DNA of 64,000 nt from Woeseia sp. (GCA_021773015.1 JAJFKW010000001.1:2959305-3023304), one strand, 5' to 3'; counted from the stretch's first letter, positions 1-14,525 are shown. Notes: a model not told the origin generated them from the sequence alone. Made by a program: numbers and translations.

Positions 1-102
1 GTGCGCGGCGCGAGCCTGTTGATTTTAGCTGCTGCTATTCGATTCTTTTGGCGGGGCAATCGTCGACAAAACACTTTGCGGTCGCGATTGGCTCCGGGCT
101 AA
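1..102 (+). CDS. C-terminal end of an unknown (membrane?) protein, cut by the window edge
   Basis: Frame 1 is open from the first base to a TAA at 100-102, giving 33 codons with a hydrophobic stretch (LLILAAAIRFF) followed by an Arg/Gln-rich tail. This looks like the last membrane helix and cytoplasmic tail of a longer protein whose start lies left of the window. It ends immediately before the stop codon of the convergent DUF924 gene, as expected for two real convergent genes. No family can be assigned from so little sequence, and a chance open frame is possible. Confidence 0.4.
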   Translation: MRGASLLILAAAIRFFWRGNRRQNTLRSRLAPG

Positions 103-789
103 CTACAGGTTGTCAGTCGCGAGAAATTCGTCTTCTTCGGGCGTGTTTTTGCGATTCAATAGTTTGTTGCGGTGTGGAAATCGCCCGTACTGTTCGACAA
201 TGTCAGCATGAAGTTCGGCAAATTGCGCAACGGTTTCAAAAGTTTCCCGGTACGTCGGCGAAACAGCTGCCGCCAATCGCTTATAAAGTTCAACAGATTT
301 TCGTTGTACCTTGCGGGACTCTGCGTGCTGCAGAGGCATATAAAAAAAGACTCTATGAATGGGTTCTAGCCCCCTATCCTTTTTTTCCATGGCGCCTTCT
401 ACACAAAGCTTGAGCGCAGCTTTGTCCAGTGCAAATGCCTCTGTGGTGCCACGGTAAATATTTCGGCGAAATTGATCGAGAAGCAGAATAAGTGCAAGTC
501 GTCCGGCTGGCTTATGTGCCCAATGATTTAGATCGCCGTTGCTTGCCTCTTCAACGTCGTCAGCAAACTCCCCGAGCACCTCCTGATCGAAGAGCGCATT
601 TTCACCAAACCAAACGTCCATCCGACCATCTATTTGCGGCGCGGAAAGACCTTTATCTTTAAACCAAAACCCCAGAACTCGGTCGATTCGAATTTGATCA
701 TCGTCAGTGATCGTCGCGTCGACACTGTCGCTCAATAATTTTACTGCCATATCATTATTCACCGTCGCAAGAATTGAGAACTGGTTCAC
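103..789 (-). CDS. DUF924 family protein
   Basis: A 228-residue protein that matches the DUF924 family along its length. It has an N-terminal VLGFWF motif, the block LLLDQFRRNIYRGT followed by AFALDKAAL, then FFYMPLQHAE, and a C-terminal H-x2-IV-x3-GRFPHRN followed by a TPEEDEFL-type end. DUF924 proteins are all-helical, soluble and of unknown function. The longest frame begins with GTG at 789; an in-frame ATG at 750 is an equally good start, because family similarity begins only after it. It is a single gene, convergent with the partial gene to its left and divergent from the lipoprotein gene at 845. Confidence 0.85.
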   Translation of the reverse strand: MNQFSILATVNNDMAVKLLSDSVDATITDDDQIRIDRVLGFWFKDKGLSAPQIDGRMDVWFGENALFDQEVLGEFADDVEEASNGDLNHWAHKPAGRLALILLLDQFRRNIYRGTTEAFALDKAALKLCVEGAMEKKDRGLEPIHRVFFYMPLQHAESRKVQRKSVELYKRLAAAVSPTYRETFETVAQFAELHADIVEQYGRFPHRNKLLNRKNTPEEDEFLATDNL

Positions 790-844
790 AGTTCATTTGC
801 GATGTATCTGCCCATAGTCGGTTTCTATCAGCAAACTTTAACAA

Positions 845-1357
845 ATGATGCCGATTGTGGCCCAGATTCCAGCAACCTCCAACGCTCGTACTGCACCGGG
901 GCGCTATTGTCGAGCTTTGCGTGGTCTGTGTATTGTCAGTGCTTGCGCGATGTTGACCGCTTGCGGAGCAGCCACATCACCAGAGGAATCCGTGCGCGCA
1001 TGGCTGGCAGAAATAGAACTCGCGGTAGAGGAAGAAGATCGGGGGGAGGTGCTCGATCTCATATCGGACAAATATAAGGACGCGCGCGGCAACAGCCGCA
1101 AGGAAATTGGCGATCGCCTGCTGGTTTATTTTCTTCGCCAGAACAACATTACTTTGGTTTCCAAGATAGATGAAATCGTCATCAACGATGAAACCGCTGC
1201 GCTAGTTGCAATGACTGTGGGTATGGCTGGCGCGAACGGCAGAGCACTGGGCTTTAGCGCAGACGCTTATAGATTTCAGCTTGAGCTTGAACAGACCGCT
1301 GGCGAATGGCGGTTAATTGGCGCAAAGTGGGCAGAGTTAGGCGCTACCTTGAAATGA
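845..1357 (+). CDS. Putative lipoprotein of unknown function (NTF2-like size)
   Basis: A 170-residue protein with a lipobox LTAC and acceptor Cys40, preceded by a long basic and hydrophobic leader; the true start may therefore lie downstream of the ATG pair at 845. The mature part starts SPEESVRAWLAEIELAVEEED and runs to WRLIGAKW. This helix followed by strands resembles the NTF2/SnoaL-like lipoproteins (VRxWL ... WRLxxxxW), but I do not see enough to name a family. It is followed 36 bp later by a second lipoprotein gene on the same strand, so the pair is probably co-transcribed. Confidence 0.7.
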   Translation: MMPIVAQIPATSNARTAPGRYCRALRGLCIVSACAMLTACGAATSPEESVRAWLAEIELAVEEEDRGEVLDLISDKYKDARGNSRKEIGDRLLVYFLRQNNITLVSKIDEIVINDETAALVAMTVGMAGANGRALGFSADAYRFQLELEQTAGEWRLIGAKWAELGATLK

Positions 1358-1392
1358 CATTACTGTTGGCGTCATAACGGCGGGGTGAAAAT

Positions 1393-1863
1393 ATGATTCA
1401 GAGAAGTTATAGGCAATTTGGCATACCGATGTTGCTTTGTTTGACGGCTGGCTGTGCGAGCATTGCGACAATCGATAAACCTGCCGTGCAGCTTAGCGGT
1501 ATAAAGGCGACAGAGCTTAGTTTCACGGGGCAAACATTTTTGTTGAGTTTCGATGTGAGCAATCCCAATCCGTTTCCTTTGCCCATTCAATCCGTTCGCT
1601 ATCACGTACAGCTGGAAGATCAGAGTTTCGCGAGTGGTGAGACGGCGAGTAGTTTTTCCGTGCCGGCAAACGGTAGCGGTGATTTTGATATTAGCGTGGA
1701 GTTAGATGTGCTTAAGTCGGCGTCAAGTCTGTCGGCACTCATTCGCTCCGGAATGCGCGAACCCGTCGACTATGAATTGCGAGGAAGTCTTGCTGTTGGG
1801 ATTCCACTCATTCAGCCACTACCATTTTCGACCAGCGGTACAATCAATATTGGCGCACGCTGA
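1393..1863 (+). CDS. LEA14-like (LEA type 2 / WHy domain) lipoprotein
   Basis: A 156-residue protein with a signal sequence ending in LTAGC (Cys21), so probably a lipoprotein. The mature region shows the WHy/LEA type 2 pattern: an early TELSFTGQTFLLSFDVSNPN segment with the characteristic N-P-N-x-F-P-L-P turn, then alternating strands (VRYHVQLEDQSFASGE) and a closing VDYELRGSL. Bacterial members are periplasmic or outer-membrane-anchored and are linked by annotation to desiccation or stress tolerance; their biochemical role is unclear. It sits directly after another lipoprotein gene. Confidence 0.75.
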   Translation: MIQRSYRQFGIPMLLCLTAGCASIATIDKPAVQLSGIKATELSFTGQTFLLSFDVSNPNPFPLPIQSVRYHVQLEDQSFASGETASSFSVPANGSGDFDISVELDVLKSASSLSALIRSGMREPVDYELRGSLAVGIPLIQPLPFSTSGTINIGAR

Positions 1864-1976
1864 ACCGTTGGCGCGAGCCTGCCAATTGTTGCCAAGCTTC
1901 TGCGTAGCAATGTCGCGGATTCTGCAGGTCATTAATGTAGAATCACTTGCTGAGATTTTCTGCAAGGTGAAATACG

Positions 1977-2528
1977 ATGGCCCATATGGTTGGAATTGCC
2001 GGCAGTCTGCGAAAGGCTTCCTACAATCGCGCATTGCTGAATGCGGCGGCATCCGTGGTACCGGAAAACTCTAGTTTTGAGGTTTTATCAATCGATGATG
2101 TACCGCTGTTCAATCAGGATGTAGAGGCCGAGTTCGGCTTGCCCGATTCTATCGTTCGACTTCGCAAGCAAATCGCCGCCGCTGACGGAATTGTTATGTC
2201 TACGCCTGAATACAATGCGGGCGTCCCGGGAGTGCTCAAAAATGCGATCGACTGGCTGTCGCGTTGGGTCGAAGGCGAAAATAGTATTTTGAGTGGTAAA
2301 CCCATCGCACTCATGGGTGCGACGCCTGGTGGACTCGGCACTGCGCTTGCGCAATCGGCTTGGCTACCCACGTTGAGAAGTCTGCGTATGTCTCTTTGGA
2401 CCGGCGGTGGGATGTACAACCTGTCGCGAGCTGGAGACGAGTTTTCCGATGGCAAAATCTCGGATAAAAAGTTGCAGCAGTTGCGCGAATTCATAGCGAG
2501 CTTTGCAGAGCATAACGACGCGGCTTAG
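1977..2528 (+). CDS. NADPH-dependent FMN reductase family protein
   Basis: A 183-residue flavodoxin-fold protein. Visible are the FMN phosphate loop GSLRKASYNRALL near residue 10, the acidic patch SIDDVPLFNQD, and the family block STPEYNAGVPGVLKNAIDW. This is the YieF/ChrR type of NAD(P)H:quinone or FMN reductase (two-electron reduction of quinones and, in some members, chromate). The ATG at 1977 follows an AAGGTG ribosome site. The gene stands alone; its stop codon overlaps the end of the small convergent frame at 2525-2776. Confidence 0.9.
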   Translation: MAHMVGIAGSLRKASYNRALLNAAASVVPENSSFEVLSIDDVPLFNQDVEAEFGLPDSIVRLRKQIAAADGIVMSTPEYNAGVPGVLKNAIDWLSRWVEGENSILSGKPIALMGATPGGLGTALAQSAWLPTLRSLRMSLWTGGGMYNLSRAGDEFSDGKISDKKLQQLREFIASFAEHNDAA

Positions 2529-2776
2529 TTATCGGCGCACCATTTAGGTGCATGGTTTCGCGGGTAACAAATCGTGTACGTTTTGCCTTGCGCAATGTTA
2601 TCGCTAGCCCAATGCGTGCTACTCGGTAAATCGCAGCAATTTGGTGCATTAAGATCTATGCCTCGCCGGCCGCCTATGGCTCCAGCATCAATGGTTGTCA
2701 TATACTCGGGGGTTCGGATCGCTTCGCCGATTTTGGTGGTGCTGTAACGTAACAACGTGCGGGCCAATAGTGACAT
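2525..2776 (-). CDS. Small hypothetical protein divergent from gltB
   Basis: An 83-residue frame starting at ATG 2776, preceded by AGGA about 8 bases upstream. Longer versions need a TTG at 2821. The protein has four Cys, including a Cys-Cys pair near the middle, no signal peptide and no membrane segment, and a composition that is not obviously a shadow. It fills nearly the whole gap between the FMN reductase and gltB, its last codons overlap the reductase stop, and it is transcribed away from gltB. I do not recognise a family. It may be noncoding DNA that happens to be open. Confidence 0.35.
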   Translation of the reverse strand: MSLLARTLLRYSTTKIGEAIRTPEYMTTIDAGAIGGRRGIDLNAPNCCDLPSSTHWASDNIAQGKTYTICYPRNHAPKWCADN

Positions 2777-2873
2777 CTGCGATTCCTGTTCGTTGACGAC
2801 CTGACATCCGTAATACGTCAATTCAGAGTGTTTTAATTATCGAAGGCTGCGCGCTGCGCACCTTAAGGCGGTC

Positions 2874-8743
<5,870 letters not shown>

Positions 8744-9022
8744 CGCGTTGTCGCTTGCTGCTGCTAGAACCAGGTTCCTCTAGCGAATTGAATGTTTGCT
8801 TAGAAAGCCAATCAGTCTCTGGTTGAACCCATTCGCTAAATCCATGAGCGTAAGGTGGTCATCTGGCAATTGACACAAAGAGAGTGGTTGGATTTTCAAA
8901 GACACCGCGGGTCTCAAGCCAAATACGCATCCTCATACTAGCCCAAATTCCGCACAAATCTGCAGTACGCTTTGCATAATTCGTTATGATGCGCGCTGAT
9001 TGTAAAGTGGAAAGTAATTTAG

Positions 9023-10018
9023 GTGTTGGGAAAAAACGTAATCGGCGCAACCTATATCGGAATTGTGGCAGCGGCATTCGCCTTGGGTGCGCCCGCTGCG
9101 GCGGACGTACTAGCAGACCACGACAATGGTCCATTCACTGGAATATTCGGTCTCCCAAATAGTACTGAAGGCAGTAACCTGCTTACGGTCGGACAATACG
9201 AATTTTCAGTGTCGAGCGTGGTTGCCAGTCACAATATTGACGAAATGGTGGGGATTGAAGGGCTTGCACTCGATGGTGAAACCAGCCGGCTGGGTGTGAC
9301 TTACCGTTACGGCGTCAACGAAAAACTAGAGATAGCAGTTGAGGTGCCATACGTTTGGCATCAATCTGGCGGTTTGGACTCAATCATCGATAGCTGGCAC
9401 AGCTTTTTCGGATTACCCGATGGTCCTCGAGCTGTGCGCGCGCGCGACCAGCTACAGTTTCTATACGTCAACGATGGCAACGCGATAGTTAACCTTACAG
9501 AAAACTCGGCCGGTGTAGGCGACGTCAGCATTCTCGCGGGCTGGAGTTTGTCAGCAAATTCTGCGCTGAGGTTCCGAGTAAAGCTACCGACCGGAAATGG
9601 CGATAGATTGCTTGGCAGTGGTGGCACCGACATTAGCGTCGGTCTTGCTGGTGACAAAGACAGCCTGTGGGGTAATTCTCGAGTCAATGGATTTTACCGC
9701 GCTAGCGTCGTCTTCGTTGGCGAACCAGATTTGTTGCGCGATCGATATAAGGATTTTGTGGGTCAATTATCCGCCGGGGTCGGATTTTCAATAACACCAA
9801 GCATTGAACTGCGGGCTCAGGCGAAAATTCGTAGTGCGCTTTACGATTCAAGGATAGAGAACTTGGGCGACGTCGCTGCATCTCTGACATTCGGTGGCGA
9901 CTTCAAACTGTCCGATAGGATTAGCCTCTCGCTTGCTGTTGGGGAAGATATCAAGCCAGACTCGGCACCCGACGTATCCTTTCTATTAGGCTTTCGTTAT
10001 CAAAACACTACGCGTTAG
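9023..10018 (+). CDS. DUF3187-like outer-membrane protein
   Basis: A 331-residue protein starting at GTG 9023. A signal peptide ends at APAAA near residue 27, and the mature protein begins with an NGPFTGIFGLP motif followed by repeated amphipathic strands (YEFSVSSVV, LGVTYRYGVNEKLEIAVEVPYVW), ending on an aromatic-terminated strand (SFLLGFRYQNTTR). This is the pattern of the DUF3187 outer-membrane beta-barrel family of unknown substrate. It stands alone after gltBD behind a 279-bp gap in which I see no feature beyond a short GAACC/GGTTC inverted repeat. Function not known. Confidence 0.75.
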   Translation: MLGKNVIGATYIGIVAAAFALGAPAAADVLADHDNGPFTGIFGLPNSTEGSNLLTVGQYEFSVSSVVASHNIDEMVGIEGLALDGETSRLGVTYRYGVNEKLEIAVEVPYVWHQSGGLDSIIDSWHSFFGLPDGPRAVRARDQLQFLYVNDGNAIVNLTENSAGVGDVSILAGWSLSANSALRFRVKLPTGNGDRLLGSGGTDISVGLAGDKDSLWGNSRVNGFYRASVVFVGEPDLLRDRYKDFVGQLSAGVGFSITPSIELRAQAKIRSALYDSRIENLGDVAASLTFGGDFKLSDRISLSLAVGEDIKPDSAPDVSFLLGFRYQNTTR

Positions 10019-10180
10019 GTACAGGCTGGAAATTCCCTTGCCAATGGAGAGGGCATCCATGCACAGCAACGCCTGGGAGCCATCAGTCGAGACGGTTTCC
10101 GGCCACATTTGACCACAATCAAGGCACGCGAAAGGCACAATTGATTGCTGTTATCTCTCTCGCCTTGAGGGAGAAAAATC

Positions 10181-11539
10181 ATGCACCCGATCGTTTCTGG
10201 TATCCGCCGCTCAGTTTCATTGAAAGTAGCAACCGTAGGTTTTCTTATTTTGCTGATGCTAATTCCGGTCAGCATGATCAAGGGTGTTATTTCCGAGCGC
10301 AGAGCAATAGGCGAGCAAGCCAAAAATGACATTATGCGTTCGTGGGGCGGCATGCAGAATATTGCAGGTCCGATTTTGGTTCTTCCGTACGACGATGTTC
10401 GCGTTTCCCAATACGGGGAAAAAGTTGTCACCAAACGCAACGCTTATCTGTTGCCAAAAGAATTGGACTTTAGCGTCGACCTCAAACCAGAAATGCGTTA
10501 TCGAGGTCTGCATCGGGTGCCCATCTATAGCGCGATAGTTCGCGCTACGGGAACGATAGATCTCGCATCGGTCAATGATCTAGATATCGACACCAACACG
10601 ATCAACTGGCGTGGCGCCTACATCTCGCTGGCGGTCAGTGACGCGCGTGCGATCACTGAGACGCCGGAGATAGTCATCGGGTCGTTCAACAGCGCATTTG
10701 CCGCAAATGGGCAGCAGATAGTCGGCATGCCGCCACAAATTGTCGCACCAATTGGAGAACTGTTTGAACAGACAAACTTGGGGCTAGAAAGCGAATTGGA
10801 GTTTTCAACGAATCTTGCCATCAACGGTACGGATTCCCTGCGGTTTCTCCCGTTAGGAGATACGACAACCGTGTCGATGAAGTCGGCGTGGCCTGCGCCG
10901 AGTTTTGTCGGCAACTATCTGCCAAGGGAGCGTCAAGTGAGCGACGCGGGATTCGAGGCAGATTGGCGCATATCCAGTCTTGGAAGAGCGCTTCCGTCGC
11001 GCTGGATTAGCGGCTCGATCGATGGATCAGCTGCAATGCGCTCCGCGTTCGGTGTAGATCTATACATTCCAATTGGCTTGTATCAACTAACAGTACGGGC
11101 AACCAAGTACGCAATTCTGTTCATTGCGCTAACTTTTGCCGCCTACTTTCTATTTGAAATCGTTGGCGGATTGCGACTGCATCCATTGCAGTATCTGTTG
11201 ATCGGCTTCGCGAACTCGTTGTTCTATTTGTTGCTGCTCTCGCTTGCGGAGCACGTTGGCTTTGGTTGGGCGTACCTTGTGAGCGCTTTAGCATCAAGCG
11301 CACTGATCGTCGGCTATAGCTTTGTCGTATTGGTTCGTCGAAGCAGGGCGATTTCGATGAGCATCATACTTTTTTGCCTATACAGCTTTCTCTACATGAC
11401 TTTGCAGGCCGAATCATATGCCATGTTGGCCGGTTCACTTGGCCTCTGGGTCAGCCTCGCCGCTATTATGTATTTGACCCGGCGCGTCGATTGGTATGGA
11501 AAATCCGAGCAAACAGAAAATAGTGCCGCAAGTATCTAA
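10181..11539 (+). CDS. creD: CreD-family inner-membrane protein
   Basis: A 452-residue protein of the CreD family. It has an N-terminal membrane helix (near residues 15-33), a long periplasmic domain containing the family pattern GGMQNIAGPILVLPY and a later GNYLPRERQVSDAGFEADWR block, then about five C-terminal membrane helices, including the segment YAILFIALTFAAYFLFE and the conserved LHPLQYLLIGFANSLFYLLL. In Enterobacteria creD belongs to the CreBC regulon and affects envelope integrity and beta-lactam tolerance; no creBC lies beside it here. The start ATG is preceded by GGGAG. The stop overlaps the end of the convergent App1-type gene by 4 bp. Confidence 0.93.
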   Translation: MHPIVSGIRRSVSLKVATVGFLILLMLIPVSMIKGVISERRAIGEQAKNDIMRSWGGMQNIAGPILVLPYDDVRVSQYGEKVVTKRNAYLLPKELDFSVDLKPEMRYRGLHRVPIYSAIVRATGTIDLASVNDLDIDTNTINWRGAYISLAVSDARAITETPEIVIGSFNSAFAANGQQIVGMPPQIVAPIGELFEQTNLGLESELEFSTNLAINGTDSLRFLPLGDTTTVSMKSAWPAPSFVGNYLPRERQVSDAGFEADWRISSLGRALPSRWISGSIDGSAAMRSAFGVDLYIPIGLYQLTVRATKYAILFIALTFAAYFLFEIVGGLRLHPLQYLLIGFANSLFYLLLLSLAEHVGFGWAYLVSALASSALIVGYSFVVLVRRSRAISMSIILFCLYSFLYMTLQAESYAMLAGSLGLWVSLAAIMYLTRRVDWYGKSEQTENSAASI

Positions 11540-12663
11540 CTAGTCGCACACTCCGTCGGCGTGGTTTTCAATATTGTCGCGCCAGCGAGTCGTTGCGGGT
11601 TGTTCGCAGCATCGTTTCGGACGTCTCGAATTCGAATTTCTTGAACGCGATGCTCAAACTCATCTTTGATCGCGCTAAATACTTCTGGGTCGCGTTCTCC
11701 CGAGTCGCCAATTAAGATAAAGCGGCGCTCGGGAAAGCGGTTCATCAATTCGCGGATCTGTTTTACCTTCTGTTGAAATGTGACATTCTGCGAGCCGCCG
11801 CGGACAAGACGCCATATATCGTCGTAGGATTCGGACTCAAACGGATTGGTTCGAACATCTTTCATATGAAAGCTGCCGGCAGGATATTCTGCGGGCTTGG
11901 AAAACATGAAGTCCGCGAGTGGCCGAAACAATTGCCATGGCCCGCCTGAGACATAGTGAAACGCAACATGTGTATCGAATTCACGATATGCGTCTGACAT
12001 GCATGGCGCCGCCTCGAAGTCGCGAAAAAAAGTATTTCGGAGAATGTCGACTTCACCCGCCGGGATATTGGTGACCTTAATTGTGTCATCTATATCGGAA
12101 ATAACTGACAGGCCTATCGGGTCAATCAAGCGAAGTTGCCCGGAACCAAAGTGATTGTCGGATACGGCGTTAAACTTCAACCAGCCATCGCTCGAACCTT
12201 GAGCCTCCAGTAAATCGTCTGCGGCTGCGTCGGACAGCGCTAGCGATCCGATGATGAGTCCATTTCGGTCAGTTTTTTGTTCGCCGTCTTTGCCAACTAA
12301 CCGGTAGCTTTTACCATTACCTGTAAAACGGAATGCGACAGTTTCTCTGGATTCACTATCGGCGATAAAGTCCTCGATGCGCGTGTCATACAGTTCAATC
12401 TGCTCATCATCCAATTCGTCAAGCTTTGCTCTATCCGCAAGCGGACCGCGCGCTGCGCGCCCGGCGATCTTAAGGATTGCCCCAGGCTCCTCCCGAACCC
12501 AGATTCGCATCGGAATGACCCAATTGCCATCCTGGCGATATCCATAGGCGGGATAAAACACAACACGCTTTTCTGCATCGACGACTTCGTCCGCTACGAG
12601 CCGCGGTGAGCCACAGGCCAGCAACGTCAATCCAAAACATACGAAAATTGGAACTTTTAGCAT
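11536..12663 (-). CDS. App1-type (DUF2183) phosphatase-domain lipoprotein
   Basis: A 375-residue protein with a leader ending in LLAC (Cys17), so probably a periplasmic or outer-membrane lipoprotein. After an N-terminal beta-rich region comes the DUF2183/App1 catalytic core: SDIDDTIKVTNI near residues 189-200 (HAD-like DxDxT), HYVSGGPWQLF, PAGSFHMKD, and RRFILIGDSGERDPE. The yeast member App1 is a Mg2+-dependent phosphatidate phosphatase; activity of bacterial members is inferred. Its substrate here could be phospholipid phosphate groups. It is the first gene of a minus-strand run; the 3' end abuts creD. Confidence 0.85.
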   Translation of the reverse strand: MLKVPIFVCFGLTLLACGSPRLVADEVVDAEKRVVFYPAYGYRQDGNWVIPMRIWVREEPGAILKIAGRAARGPLADRAKLDELDDEQIELYDTRIEDFIADSESRETVAFRFTGNGKSYRLVGKDGEQKTDRNGLIIGSLALSDAAADDLLEAQGSSDGWLKFNAVSDNHFGSGQLRLIDPIGLSVISDIDDTIKVTNIPAGEVDILRNTFFRDFEAAPCMSDAYREFDTHVAFHYVSGGPWQLFRPLADFMFSKPAEYPAGSFHMKDVRTNPFESESYDDIWRLVRGGSQNVTFQQKVKQIRELMNRFPERRFILIGDSGERDPEVFSAIKDEFEHRVQEIRIRDVRNDAANNPQRLAGATILKTTPTECATS

Positions 12664-12775
12664 TGTCGACTTCGCTCTTTCTCAGTGATTCGGTAAGCGG
12701 CGTTCGAATTGAGTCAGTCAGACCCGCTCGCATCGATACAGTATGTGCGTAGCTATGAACCTCTGCCGTGATCTG

Positions 12776-13186
12776 TTAACCGCTTTGAACAACACGCTTC
12801 TTTTTGATCAAAAAATAGCTGGCGGACAAAGCGATAACCAAGAAGCCAAGTGCAAAAATCAATAGTGGCTCGATCTTGGATGAATCCAGTATTACGACCT
12901 TACGTGTAACCGCCGTGAGTGCAACGAGGATCATCATCTCGGCATGAATCGTGTGTTCTTCGAGATACATATGAATGCTCGACATGAGTTCCAAGCCGAT
13001 CAAAACCATCAAAAATAGGCCAAATACATCGAATAGTTCCGAAACCCCAAGGAAAAACCCAGGCGGATCAATGAGACTCGTAACAATCTCATATGCGACT
13101 TCAATAACGGCCGAAATGACGACGATCGTCATGAGGCACAACAACGCAATCGCGATTATGCGTTCTGCTTGTTCTAGAAGCTTCAA
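12776..13186 (-). CDS. PsiE-family membrane protein (phosphate-starvation-inducible E type)
   Basis: A 136-residue protein with four predicted membrane helices: IIAIALLCLMTIVVIS, an LFDVFGLFLMVLIGLEL segment, VALTAVTRKVVILD, and LLIFALGFLVIALSASYFLI. A charged loop IHMYLEEHTIHAEMM lies between helices 2 and 3. The pattern LIGLELMxSIxxYLxxxxIHxExxxxVALxAVxRKVIxLD is that of the PsiE family, known in E. coli as a phosphate-starvation gene; the molecular role is unknown. No Pho box was identified. It lies 36 bp from the cupin gene upstream and may be co-transcribed with it. Confidence 0.85.
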   Translation of the reverse strand: MKLLEQAERIIAIALLCLMTIVVISAVIEVAYEIVTSLIDPPGFFLGVSELFDVFGLFLMVLIGLELMSSIHMYLEEHTIHAEMMILVALTAVTRKVVILDSSKIEPLLIFALGFLVIALSASYFLIKKKRVVQSG

Positions 13187-13222
13187 TTTATCTCCAGGTC
13201 CTTGCGCTCATTCCCGCCAAAT

Positions 13223-13783
13223 CTATTTAGCGTGCCACATTGCGTTTGCATCTTCGAATATCCGAAGGTTTGCTTCAACATCATACGGATGTTCCTCAAG
13301 GTGCTCTGGATCCCATTGGCTACGTTCCATTTCGAAGAAATTTCCACCGTAAATATGGATCGCGGCTGTGTACTGCATCGTCGGGTTGGTTACTGAATGA
13401 ATGATACTCTCACCGAGCGGCCGAACGTCTCTCGGCCCAAGTGATTTTGCACCCGCTGCTTCCACGCGACCATTTGGGTCGTCCTTACAGCGCCGCCAGA
13501 AAATGTTGTCTTCGCGTCCGCCATAAACGCCAATCACAGCCCACATATTATGGTTGTGTGGCATCAACGTCATTTTGGGCGCCCAAACGACATTAAGCAC
13601 AGTCAATGTGTCGGACACATACAGACGTTCAATTTGTCCGTGATTGGGTGCACCCAATCTCTCGACAATAGCTCTCGGATCAGCAACCGCTCGCCGTGTT
13701 ATTTCCGCGACAGCTTGACTGGGCGTTGACTCCTGCAACGCACCGCTACAATCAGCGACTATCCGTTCTACATCAAAAGTCAT
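13223..13783 (-). CDS. Cupin-fold metal enzyme related to cysteine dioxygenase
   Basis: A 186-residue protein from ATG 13783, chosen because AGGAGA stands at the right distance upstream; the longer frame to 13813 has no such site. The double-stranded beta-helix core carries the metal motif MPHNHNMWAVIGVYGGRED (two His plus a Glu-containing G-x-E strand) and a later histidine (SIIHSVTNP), as in cysteine/3-mercaptopropionate dioxygenase-like proteins (COG5553 type). This suggests Fe(II)-dependent thiol oxidation or a related function; the substrate is unknown. It heads the short PsiE transcription unit. Confidence 0.75.
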   Translation of the reverse strand: MTFDVERIVADCSGALQESTPSQAVAEITRRAVADPRAIVERLGAPNHGQIERLYVSDTLTVLNVVWAPKMTLMPHNHNMWAVIGVYGGREDNIFWRRCKDDPNGRVEAAGAKSLGPRDVRPLGESIIHSVTNPTMQYTAAIHIYGGNFFEMERSQWDPEHLEEHPYDVEANLRIFEDANAMWHAK

Positions 13784-13834
13784 TCTTAGATCTCCTACAC
13801 AGGATATGAGCATAATGTCTGGGCGGACACGAGG

Positions 13835-14173
13835 CTACCCTTTGTACGACGGATCGCCAAGCCGCACTATCTTGCGTCTCAATATAAAGTTGCTGAGCAG
13901 GCCGCCGACCACTGCGCCTAGTACGGCCGCGACAAACACAATGATATAGATTTCGAATACATCGACACCCTGTCGTTTTAGATCTTTCTGCATGAGATGA
14001 ACCAGCCACGGCGAACCGAGCGTAAATACGAGTGATAGGAAGTAGCGAAGTGGGCCAGTCGCATTGTCTGCATCATTGACAACGCGCCGGATCTCCACTC
14101 TGCCGCGTATTGCGAGCGATGGTACATTTTCCATCGCCCAGTCCACATGACTTTTAAGTAATTTCTCTCTCAC
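13835..14173 (-). CDS. Small two-helix membrane protein, unknown function
   Basis: A protein of about 112 residues when started at GTG 14173, one base after the stop of the upstream gene. The longer frame uses a TTG at 14218 and would overlap that gene. It begins with a soluble amphipathic segment (LLKSHVDWAMENVP), followed by a hydrophobic segment LRYFLSLVFTLGSPWLV and a second, IYIIVFVAAVLGAVVGGLLS, with a basic C-terminus (ILRRKIVRLG). I do not recognise a family. The tight coupling to the preceding membrane-protein gene suggests the two work together. Confidence 0.55.
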   Translation of the reverse strand: MREKLLKSHVDWAMENVPSLAIRGRVEIRRVVNDADNATGPLRYFLSLVFTLGSPWLVHLMQKDLKRQGVDVFEIYIIVFVAAVLGAVVGGLLSNFILRRKIVRLGDPSYKG

Positions 14174-14174
14174 G

Positions 14175-14525
14175 TCAGCTTGGAGGTGACACTTTCCGTC
14201 GATTCCTTCTGACGACAAGCGCGCCCCAAACTAGCACCGCTAAAAGCAACCAGAAGGGGAAAAAATAGATAGTAAAAGGAAAAATCAATAGACCGACGGG
14301 ATACACTCCGGCGGGCGGGCCCAACGAGAGTAAGATAATCAGTGCGGTCGTATGCATTAACGCCGTGGCGATGAGGAATGCCCTGTGAAGTAGCCCGCCC
14401 TTTCTATATTTGAGTGATACGAAAGTGATTATTAACGGTATCGTCGTGACGGCGATAAAGGCAATTGCCAGCGCGGGCGAAAGTCCCAATATTCGCCAAA
14501 GGTCCGCGAGCGGAGAGTATTTCAT
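14175..14525 (-). CDS. Small multi-helix membrane protein, unknown function
   Basis: A 116-residue very hydrophobic protein with three to four predicted membrane helices: ALAIAFIAVTTIPLIITFVS, FLIATALMHTTALIILLSLG, and a C-terminal pair from YPVGLLIFPF to LLLAVLVWGALVV. The tail is basic (RRNRRKV), suggesting a cytoplasmic C-terminus. The ATG at 14525 is used. No family was recognised. Its stop lies one base before the GTG start of the next small membrane protein gene, so the two are probably translationally coupled. Confidence 0.6.
   Translation of the reverse strand: MKYSPLADLWRILGLSPALAIAFIAVTTIPLIITFVSLKYRKGGLLHRAFLIATALMHTTALIILLSLGPPAGVYPVGLLIFPFTIYFFPFWLLLAVLVWGALVVRRNRRKVSPPS

Noticed and set aside
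48-413. 121-codon open frame on the plus strand
   Set aside because: It is antisense to the well-supported DUF924 gene and has no family-like motif.
8744-9022. Possible structured RNA after gltD
   Set aside because: Only a 5-bp inverted repeat and no T-run, tRNA features or conserved motif were seen.
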